Below, in pieces: positions 45,623 through 54,500 of a DNA stretch of 64,000 nt. Each line of letters opens with the position of its first letter. Positions within the stretch are counted from its first letter, which is position 1. The stretch comes from Micromonospora rifamycinica. GTDB lineage: Bacteria; Actinomycetota; Actinomycetes; Mycobacteriales; Micromonosporaceae. The DNA lies in contig NZ_LT607752.1 in NCBI RefSeq assembly GCF_900090265.1, positions 1,426,001 to 1,490,000 on the forward strand, read 5' to 3'. Under the pieces are notes generated by a model, which did not search any database, was not told where the DNA came from, and was given only the letters and a program-made list of their open reading frames with translations. The translations under genes and the position numbers were made by a program.

Positions 45623-46462
45623 TCAGGCCGCCGCCATGGTGACCCGCTGCCGGCCCAGACCGTCCACCTCGACCTCCACCACGTCACCGGGCCGCAGGTA
45701 GGGGAACCGGCCGGAGAGCGCGACCCCCTGCGGCGTACCGGTGTTGATCACGTCGCCGGGGTCGAGAACCATGTACTGGGACAGGTGCCAGATCAGGTAC
45801 GCCACGTCGAAGACCATGTCCCCGGTGCGGGAGTCCTGCCGGGGCTCGCCGTTGACCCAGGAGCGCAGCCCGAGGTCCTGCACGTCGGCGATCTCGTCCG
45901 GGGTGACCAGCCACGGGCCGAGCGGCTGGAAGGTCTCGCAGGACTTCCCCTTGGACCACTGACCGCCGGAGTCGCGGAGCTGGAAGTCCCGCTCGGACAC
46001 GTCGTTGGCGGTCAGGTAGCCGGCGACGTGGGCCGCGCTGTGTGCCGGCGACTCCAGGTAGCGGGCCCGGCGGCCGATGACCACGGCCAGCTCGACCTCC
46101 CAGTCGGTGGCGGTCGCGCCGCGCGGCACCAGCACCTCGTCGTACGGGCCGACGACGGTGTTGGGGGCCTTGTAGAAGACGATCGGGGTCTCGGGTGGGG
46201 CGACCCCGGACTCGGCGGCGTGCGCGGCGTAGTTCTGCCCCACGCAGAGCACCACGCCGGGCCGGGCCACCGGCGGGCCGATCCGCAGGCCGGTGACGTC
46301 CAGCTCCGGCAGGTCCCGGGCGGCCCGGACCCGGTCCGGCCCGCCGGAGGCGAAGAAGTCGCCGTCGATGTCCGGGGTGACCGCGGACAGGTCGTAGTGT
46401 CTGCCCTCCGCGTGCAGTACCGGCCGCTCCGCGCCGGCCGGACCCACCCGCATCAGCTTCAT
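45623..46462 (-). CDS. Fumarylacetoacetase-family hydrolase, probable 2,4-diketo-3-deoxy-L-fuconate/rhamnonate hydrolase
   Basis: 279 aa from ATG 46462 (GGAGAGG 8 nt before). The FAH fold is shown by VGQNYAAHAAESG, FYKAPNTVVGPYDEV, the metal-binding Glu/Asp set in TDWEVELAVVIG and GYLTANDVSERDFQL, and TGTPQGVALS near the end. The N-terminus MKLMRVGPAGAERP closely resembles enzymes that split 2,4-diketo-3-deoxy sugar acids. The reaction would give pyruvate and L-lactate, the substrate of LutABC. Other FAH functions, such as catechol meta-cleavage, are less likely in this context. Confidence 0.85.
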   Translation of the reverse strand: MKLMRVGPAGAERPVLHAEGRHYDLSAVTPDIDGDFFASGGPDRVRAARDLPELDVTGLRIGPPVARPGVVLCVGQNYAAHAAESGVAPPETPIVFYKAPNTVVGPYDEVLVPRGATATDWEVELAVVIGRRARYLESPAHSAAHVAGYLTANDVSERDFQLRDSGGQWSKGKSCETFQPLGPWLVTPDEIADVQDLGLRSWVNGEPRQDSRTGDMVFDVAYLIWHLSQYMVLDPGDVINTGTPQGVALSGRFPYLRPGDVVEVEVDGLGRQRVTMAAA

Positions 46463-46675
46463 CCGTCGGCCTCTCCACGATCCGGCACCCCGTTGACGCC
46501 GGGGAGGATCGTAGTGCACCCGGGGCGGGTCCGGCCCGTGCTGGTGGGCGCCCCGCCACCGGGACCGGCACCGTCATCCCCCGCCGGGGGCGGCGGTCCG
46601 GCGCCGCCCCGGCGCGGCGGAATCCCGACACCTTCACCCGCGACCCGGGCAGCGGCGCGCAGGGCATCCGGGCGG

Positions 46676-46729
46676 CGGCGGCTCCTCGACCTGCCCGGGG
46701 TCGGCGTCCCGGGGGTCGGGGAGCCGCCG
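46676..46729 (-). terminator. Terminator of the TauE/SafE gene
   Basis: A 10-bp stem (46676-46685 with 46720-46729) enclosing an inner CCCGGG/CCCGGG pairing, beginning 10 bp after the stop of the minus-strand permease gene. The remaining sequence to 46463 shows no gene. Confidence 0.5.
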
Positions 46730-46738
46730 GCAGCCCGG

Positions 46739-47668
46739 TCAGCTCGACGTGGTGGCGGGTCTCCCGGTGCCGGTCTCCGGTCCGACGGCGACCGGCGCGG
46801 CCTGCCGGTCGGCCAGGTGCTGGCGCACCGACCAGGTCACCGCCGCCGCCCAGAGCACCGCGAGGACCAGGTAGCAGGCATAGCGGACGGCGTCCGGGGC
46901 GGCGATCCAGTCGCTGCGCAGCAGGGTCCGGACGTTGGTCAGGACGATGACCCCGCCGACGGCGGAGCCGAGCACCCGGGGCGGGAGCAGCCGCACCAGC
47001 CAGGCGGCGATCGGTGCGGCGATCATGCCGCCGAGCAGCAACGCGCCCACCCACCCGAAGTTGATGTTCGCCGAGCCGATGCCGACCAGGAATCCCAGGC
47101 TGGCCGCGACCGCCACCAGGAACTCGCTGGTGTCGATGGAACCGATCACCCGGCGGGGCTCCAACCGGCCGCTGGCCAGGATCGCGGGGGTGCCGACCGG
47201 CCCCCACCCGCCACCGCCGGTGGCGTCGACGAAACCCGCGACCAGGCCCAGCGGGCCGAGGAAGCGCTTGCGCAGGGGCAGCCCGACACGCTCGCGGGGC
47301 AGCCCGGCGACGGTGAACCGGATCAGCACGTACAGCCCGAGGGTGAGCAGGATCAGCGACATGATCGGGGCTGCGGTCTCGGTGGAGAGGCGGGACAGGA
47401 AGGTCGCCCCGGCGAACGCGCCGACGGCCCCCGGCACACCGACCCGGCGGACCACCGTCCAGTCGACGTTGCCGAACCGCCAGTGCGCGGCCCCCGACAC
47501 CAGGGTGGTGCCGATCTCGGCCAGGTGAACCGTTGCCGAAGCGCTCGCGGCCCCGGTATTGAGAGCCAACAAAAGTGTTGTGGATGTCACACCGTACGCC
47601 ATACCGAGACTGCCGTCGACCAGTTGTGCACCGAGGCCGACGAGGGCGAGAAGAAGCAGGCTACGCAC
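46739..47668 (-). CDS. TauE/SafE-family anion permease
   Basis: 309 aa from GTG 47668, with about eight membrane helices. Family features include the N-terminal GLGAQLVDGSLGMAYGV half-repeat, the matching central GLVAGFVDATGGGGWGP and SxNxxEFLV-type VIGSIDTSEFLVA. Members export or import sulfite, sulfoacetate or other organosulfur anions; the substrate here is unknown. It is the only sulfur-related transporter near the sulfotransferase-containing PKS locus, but it is transcribed away from it and a functional link is unproven. Confidence 0.88.
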   Translation of the reverse strand: MRSLLLLALVGLGAQLVDGSLGMAYGVTSTTLLLALNTGAASASATVHLAEIGTTLVSGAAHWRFGNVDWTVVRRVGVPGAVGAFAGATFLSRLSTETAAPIMSLILLTLGLYVLIRFTVAGLPRERVGLPLRKRFLGPLGLVAGFVDATGGGGWGPVGTPAILASGRLEPRRVIGSIDTSEFLVAVAASLGFLVGIGSANINFGWVGALLLGGMIAAPIAAWLVRLLPPRVLGSAVGGVIVLTNVRTLLRSDWIAAPDAVRYACYLVLAVLWAAAVTWSVRQHLADRQAAPVAVGPETGTGRPATTSS

Positions 47669-48054
47669 AATAACCGCCGATCCGGGAGGGGAATGGGTAA
47701 GGTGGCCCCCCGCCGGGTCGCGCCACCCTGGCGGTGACGGGCATCCTGGCTGGTCGGGGGCGGTGCAGGAGTGGGAACTGCCGGAGAAATCAGCACGCAG
47801 ATCGCTCGGGCCGACTCGTTCGACAGCGCGACAGACAGTGCATGAAACGTTCGTTAAGTGCGGGCGTCGACCGCCGGCGACAGCGGGCGTCCGACCGGCC
47901 CAGCACGTGGCTCAGCGAAGCACTCCGGGGTGGTTCACCCCGTCGGCGACCGCCGTCAGGGTCAGTGACGACGGGTGAGGCGACGACGGAGCGGGCAGCT
48001 ACCCCCCGACCTACCAGGCAACTTGATGATCGAAGTCAATCCACCTCGCCTCAC

Positions 48055-48104
48055 GAATGCCACATCTAATCGATAGGGAATGCCGACATGAATGCCGATA
48101 GGGA
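48055..48104. repeat. Direct repeats GAATGCC and CGATAGGGA
   Basis: GAATGCC occurs at 48055, 48078 and 48090, the last two as GAATGCCGA. CGATAGGGA occurs at 48071-48079 and 48096-48104, 25 bp apart. Regularly spaced direct repeats upstream of biosynthetic genes often bind activators such as SARPs, though the spacing is not the classical 22 bp. Confidence 0.45.
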
Positions 48105-48137
48105 TCTTTGATGTTCACCGCAATCTATGGCAAGACC

Positions 48138-48156
48138 TGTTCCACATAGTGGGACA
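48138..48156. promoter_or_regulatory. Inverted repeat TGTTCCAC-ATA-GTGGGACA
   Basis: Arms pair at seven of eight positions around a 3-bp centre, typical of a dimeric regulator site (IclR- or TetR-like). No regulator gene is visible in the window for it. Confidence 0.5.
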
Positions 48157-48239
48157 GGACACAAGTTGATCTCTGCTAACAGGGGCTCTCCGGTGAACAG
48201 AAAACAGTTTGGAAATAAAGCTGCAAATGGCCGGACAAC

Positions 48240-48269
48240 CCACGGTGGCACGATTCGGTGACACCGTGG
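48240..48269. promoter_or_regulatory. Hairpin CCACGGTG/CACCGTGG upstream of PKS
   Basis: Perfect 8-bp arms with a 14-nt loop, about 230 bp before the PKS start. It could be a weak terminator closing an upstream transcript or an mRNA leader element. Confidence 0.35.
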
Positions 48270-48502
48270 ACGCATCGACGATCATTTCGCCTGGTAGCCC
48301 CGGCGACATATCCGCTAGCCTTGGTAGGAAATCTTCAGCCTCATCGCGAAGATCGTTGGATTTAACCGGGACGTAACTGGGCGACGCTAGATTGTGACTC
48401 AGTGCGACATTGATTGCCGCAAATCACCACCGCATCGCCGGTGCCCCACCGGCAGATCCCCCCCGTCACCACGCGATCCTTCGCGACCGAAGTGGGAGCC
48501 CG

Positions 48503-51500
48503 ATGAGTAGCGCACCGTACACGCGTGACCTGATCCTTGTCGTCAATCCCGTCGGCATCCTGGAACCCGGCCCACGGATCGCCGCAGCCGCCGCCACCGG
48601 CGGCGGGGTCGGCGTCATCGACCTGGCCACCGGCGACGACTGGGCGTTGCGGGCGCTCACCCGAGCCGCACAGTGGTCCCCCACCCCGGTCGGCGTCCGG
48701 GTGCCGGCGGGCTGCCGGGCCACCCTCGCCGAGGTACAGCGCGCAGCGGCCGGTGCCCTGGAGCTGGTCGTGGTCGAACCGACCAGCCCCTGGCCACTGG
48801 CCGAGATCACCGCACACCACCGGGTGCTGGTCGAGGTGACCAGCCGGGACGAGGCGCGGGCCGCGGCGGCAGCCGGGGCACACGGGCTGATCGCCCGCGG
48901 CATGGAGGCCGGCGGCCGGGTCGGTGAACTCAGCTCGTTCGTCCTGCTCCAGCAGCTCGTCGCCGACGACACCCTCGACCTGCCGGTCTGGGTGGCCGGC
49001 GGAATCGGCCCGCGCACCGCCGGCGCCTGCCTGGTCGGCGGCGCGGCCGGCGTCGTCCTGGACACCCAGCTCGCCCTGATGCCCGAGTCGGAGCTGCCGG
49101 CGGACGTCCAGGCCGTGATCCGGCGGATGGACGGCTCGGAGACCCTCCTGCGCGACGGGACGCGGGGCATCCGCCGCGGCGGCCCGCACCAGGCCGACGT
49201 CGAGCTGCTGCCCGTCGGCCAGGACGGCTGGCTGGCGGCCGCCTTCGCCGACCGCTGGCCGGACACCGCCACCGCCGTCCGGGGCATGCGCGCGGCGATG
49301 CTCGACGTCGTCGACGACCCGGACGCCGCCGAACTGCTCCAGCCCGGCGCCCCCCTCGCGGCGGCCCTCGGGGTACGGGTGCCGGTGGCCCAGGGTCCGA
49401 TGACCCGGGTCAGCGACGAGGCGTCCTTCGCCGCCGCCGTCGCCGACGGCGGCGCGCTGCCGTTCATCGCGCTCGCGCTCAACTCGGCCGACCAGTGCCG
49501 CCGGATCATGACCGAGACCGCCGCCCGGCTCGGTGACCGCCCCTGGGGGGTCGGGGTGCTCGGCTTCGCCCCGGAGGAGCTGCGCGCCGCGCAGCTGGAC
49601 GTCATCCGGGAGATCCGCCCCGCCTGCGCCATCATCGCCGGAGGCCGGCCACCGCAGGCCCGTGCCCTGGAGGAGCAGGGGATCAGCACGTTCCTGCACG
49701 TGCCCTCCCCCGGCCTGCTGCGGCAGTTCCTCCGCTCCGGTGCCCGCAAGTTCATCTTCGAGGGCGCCGAGTGCGGCGGACACGTCGGCCCCCGGGCGAG
49801 CTTCCCGCTGTGGGAGGCCCAACTGGCGGTGCTCGACGAGTACCTGGACACCGATCCCGCCGCCGGAGCGCAGCTCCAGGTCTTCTTCGCCGGCGGGGTG
49901 CACGACGCCCGGTCGGCGGCGATGGTCGCCACGATGGCCGCGCCACTGGCCCGTCGGGGCGCCCGGATCGGCGTGCTGATGGGCACCGCCTACCTGTTCA
50001 CCGCCGAGGCGGTGGCCCACGGCGCGGTCCAGCCGCTTTTCCAGCGTGAGGCGCTCACCGCCGAGCACACCGCGCTGCTGGAGACCGCCCCCGGCCACGC
50101 CACCCGCTGCCTGCACACCCCCTTCGTCGACGACTTCCACCGGCTGCGCACCCAGCTGGAGAACGCCGGGGCGGAGAACCGCGAGGTGTGGGAGCAGCTG
50201 GAACTGCTCAACGTCGGCCGGCTCCGGATCGCCAGCAAGGGGCTGCGCCGCTCCGGCGACGTCGTCGAGGCCGTGGACGAGAGCGTCCAGGCCAGCGAGG
50301 GGCTGTTCATGGCCGGCCAGGTCGCCGTGCTGCGCAACGCCGCCACCACCGTCGCCGAGCTGCACGACACGGTCACCACCGAGGTACGGGGGTTCCACGC
50401 CGGCCGGCTCGACGCGCTGCGGGAGCGGCTCGCGCCGTCGGCCGGCGAGGTCGAACAACCGGTCGCGCCACTGGACATCGCCATCGTCGGGATGGCCTGC
50501 ATGCTGCCCGGCTCTCCTGACCTGGACAGCTTCTGGCGTACCGTGCTCAGCGGCACGGACACCGTCACCGAGGTCCCCGCCGACCGCTGGGACACCGACC
50601 ACTACTACGCCCCCGAGGTCGGGCCGGGGCAGACCGGCCGGATCAGCGTCTCCAAGTGGGGCGGGTTCATCGAGCCGGTGCCCTTCGACGCCATCGGCTA
50701 CGGCATCCCGCCGGCCGCGCTGAGCAGCATCGACCCCACCCAGCTGCTCGCCCTGGAGGTCTCCCACCGGGCGTTGGTCGACGCCGGCTACGCCTACGAC
50801 GCCCCGGGTGCCGACCACGCCCGCACCGGGGTGGTGTTCGGCGCGGAGGCGGGCAGCGACATGGGGCACGCCCAGACCCTGCGCACCATGCTGCCGGCCT
50901 ACCTCGGCGAAGTGCCCGACCAGATGCAGGAGCTGCTGCCCACGGTCACCGAGGACAGCTTCCCCGGCGTGCTGGCCAACGTGATCGCCGGCCGGGTCGC
51001 CAACCGGCTCGACCTGGGCGGACCCAACTACACCATCGACGCGGCCTGCGCCTCGTCCCTGGCCGCGATGGACGCCGCCTGCAAGGAACTGGTCAGCGGC
51101 GACAGCGACCTGATGATCTGCGGCGGTGCCGACCTGCACAACGGGGTCAACGACTACCTGATGTTCACCTCGGCGCACGCGCTCTCCCCCACCGGCCGGT
51201 CCCGCCCCTTCGACAGCACCGGTGACGGGATCGCCCTCGGCGAGGGCGTCGCGTGCGTCGTCCTCAAGCGGTTGGCCGACGCCGAACGCGACGGCGACCG
51301 GATCTACGGCGTGATCAAGGGGCTCGGCGGGGCCAGCGACGGGCGGGCCCTCGGCCTGACCGCGCCGCGCCCCGACGGCCAGCGGCGGGCGCTGGACCGG
51401 GCCTACCACCGCAGCGGCATCTCGCCGCGTGAGGTGGGCCTGGTGGAGGCGCACGGCACCGGCACCGTCGTCGGTGACCGCACCGAACTGGAGACGCTGA

Positions 51501-54500
51501 CCCGGATGTTCGTCGAGGCCGGCGCCGAACCGGGCGGCTGCGCACTGGGCTCGGTGAAGTCCCAGATCGGGCACACCAAGTGCGCCGCCGGGCTGGCCGG
51601 GCTGATCAAGGCGACGCTCGCCCTTTACCACGGCGTCCGGCCGCCCACCATCCACCTGGAGCGGCCCAACCCGGCCTGGCACCCGCAGCAGAGCCCGTTC
51701 GCGTTCTTCACCGAGGCCCGCCCCTGGCCGGCGCCGGCCGGTGAGCGGATCGCCGGGGTCAGCGCCTTCGGCTTCGGCGGCACCAACTTCCACGTCGTGC
51801 TCAGCGCCTACCCGAACGCGCCGGAACCCCGGCACGCGCAACGGATCTGGCCGGCGGAGCTGTTCTGCTTCCGGGGCACCGACCGGGCCGCCGCCCACCA
51901 GCCGATCCGGCAGCTGCTGGAGAGCCTGGCCGGCGACCCGGGTCGGGACCGGCCGGGGCGGCTCGCCGCGCTCGCCGCGTCGGTCGCCGCCAAGGCCGCC
52001 AGCCGGCCCGGCCCGACCCAGGTCGCGGTGGTCGCCCGGGACCTGGCCGAACTGGAGATCCTGCTGCGCCGGGCCCTGGCCGGCGAACACGACCCGGCGC
52101 GCGGGCTGGTCCAGCCGGCCGAGGGGGAGCCGGTCGGCCCCGGTCAGGTGGCCTTCCTCTTCCCCGGGCAGGGCAGCCAGCGTCCCGGTGCCCTGGGCGA
52201 GCTCTTCGTCGCCTTCCCCGAGCTGCGGCACTACCTCGAACTCGACCGGTCGGCGGCGGAGCTGCTCTTCCCGCCGACCGCCTTCGACCAGGACTCCCGA
52301 CGCGCCCAGGAGGACCGGGTACGCGACACCCGGATCGCCCAGCCGGTGCTCGGCATCGGCGGCCTCGCCATGGACCACCTGCTGCGCCGGCTCGGGGTCC
52401 GCCCCGACATGACCGCCGGCCACAGCTACGGCGAACTCGTCGGTCTCTGCGTGGCCGGGGCGTTCGACGCGGCCACCCTGCTCGACCTGAGCCGGGAACG
52501 GGCGGCGGCCATCCTCGGCGCCTGCGGCGAGGACCCGGGCACCATGGCGGCGGTCAACGCCACCGCCGAACAGGTCGCCCAGGTGCTCGCCGCCGCCGGC
52601 CTGACCAGCGAGGTGGTGCTGGCCAACCGCAACGCGCCGCAGCAGGTGGTGGTCTCCGGCCCGACCGGCAAGGTGCGGGCGGCGGTGGTCGCGCTCAAGG
52701 AGGCCGGCCTGTCCGCCCGGGCCATCCCGGTGGCCTGCGCCTTCCACAGCCCGGTGGTGGCCGGCGCGGTGGAGACCTTCGCCGAGGTGCTCGCCGCCCG
52801 CTCGATCGCCGAACCGCGCATCCCGGTCTGGTCGAACCTGACCGCCGCGCCGTACTCCGGTGACGCCGACCAGGTGCGCCACCACCTCGCCGAGCAGATC
52901 GGCGCACCGGTGCGCTTCGTCGAGCAGGTCGAGGCGATGTACGCCGCCGGTGCCCGCCTCTTCGTCGAGGTCGGCCCCGGTCAGGTGTTGAGCCGACTGG
53001 TGCAGGCGGTCCTCGGTGACCGGCCGCACCAGACGGTCACCTGCGAACGCGGCCCCGCCGACGGGCTGCGCGGCTTCCTGATCTCGGTCGCTGAACTCGC
53101 CTGCGCCGGCGTCCCGGTCCGCCCCGACTGGCTGTTCCACGGCCGCACGACGGACGACGCCGGCACCACCGCACCGACCCGTCGTCCGCTCTGGACGGTC
53201 GACGGCCAACTCGTCCGGGACCAGCACGGCAACTGTCTTCCCGGTGGCATGACCCCACCCCGACGGATCAAGGAGTTGTCGATGACCCCCGCCAACGGCA
53301 CCGCCACCACCCCCGGCACCGCCACCGGCACCGCCAGCGTCCCCGAAACGGTGACCGTCCGGGAGGTCCGGACCGTCACCGTCAGCGAGCCGGCGGCCGT
53401 CCGGGACATCCGGAGCGAGCTGCTCAGCGAGTACCTGCGCACGACCCGGGAGATGATCGCCACCCAGCGGGACGTGATGCTCGCCTTCCTCGGCGACCCG
53501 GGCGGCCCCGGGAACCCGCCGCCCCCGCAGCCGACCGAGTCCCACCGGGTCGAGGGCTACGCGGCCCTGCCCACCGGTCCGGCGCCGACCCCCACCCCGG
53601 TCGCCGCGCCCGCACCGCGGCCCGCCGTCGCCCCGCCCGCGCGGCCCGCCGTCGCCCCGCCGCCGGCCCCGACGTCGATGCCCACCATGGCGGCGACGAA
53701 CGGCGGCACGGCGGTGGCCACCGCACCGGCGCCGCCGGTCACCCGGCCGACGCCGGTCGCCCCGGAGGCCCGGCCGGTCTCCTCCGCGGTCGCCACCGTC
53801 GTCGCGGCCCCCGCCCCGATCGCCGTCGCCTCCCCGGTGGCCGCGCCCGCTCCGGCCGGGCCGGGGCTCGCCGACTTCCAGCAGGCGATCCTCGCGGTGC
53901 TCAGCGAGCGCACCGGCTACCCGGTCGACCTCATCGAACTCGACCTCGACCTCGAAGCCGACCTCTCCATCGACTCCATCAAACGCGCCGAGGTCGCCGG
54001 CGAGGTCGCCCAACGCCTCTCCCTCAGCGTCGAAGGCGACGAGAGCGAACTCGAAGACCTCGTCAAGGCCCGCACCGTCCGCGCCATGGTCACCTGGCTC
54101 GACCAGAAGATGAGCGGCACGGTCACCGCGACCGCCACCCTCACCGCCGCGCTCCCCTCCGGCGACCAGGTCGACGTGACCGCCGCCGACTTCCAGCAGG
54201 CGATCCTCGCGGTGCTCAGCGAGCGCACCGGCTACCCGGTCGACCTCATCGAGCCCGACCTCGACCTCGAAGCCGACCTCTCCATCGACTCCATCAAACG
54301 CGCCGAGGTCGCCGGCGAGGTCGCCCAACGCCTCTCCCTCAGCGTCGAAGGCGACGAGAGCGAACTCGAAGACCTCGTCAAGGCCCGCACCGTCCGCGCC
54401 ATGGTCACCTGGCTCGACCAGAAGATGAGCGGCAGCGTCCACGTGTCGGCCGCCACGGCCGCCACGGCGCTCCCGGCCGCGCCCGCCGCAGCGCCCGCCG

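Larger units (their letters stand above)
47669..48502. other. 834-bp lower-GC regulatory region before the PKS locus
   Basis: The stretch from about 48000 to 48420 is visibly richer in A/T than anything else in the window. It contains direct repeats (48055-48104), an inverted repeat (48138-48156) and a hairpin (48240-48269). A TAGATT -10-like hexamer lies near 48389, and GGGAG precedes the PKS ATG at 48503. Short open frames on either strand show no recognisable protein. Confidence 0.5.

Noticed and set aside
48066-48309. Small minus-strand frames (64-69 codons) in the pre-PKS region
   Set aside because: No SD, no recognisable features, and they overlap the palindromes and repeats that better explain the region.
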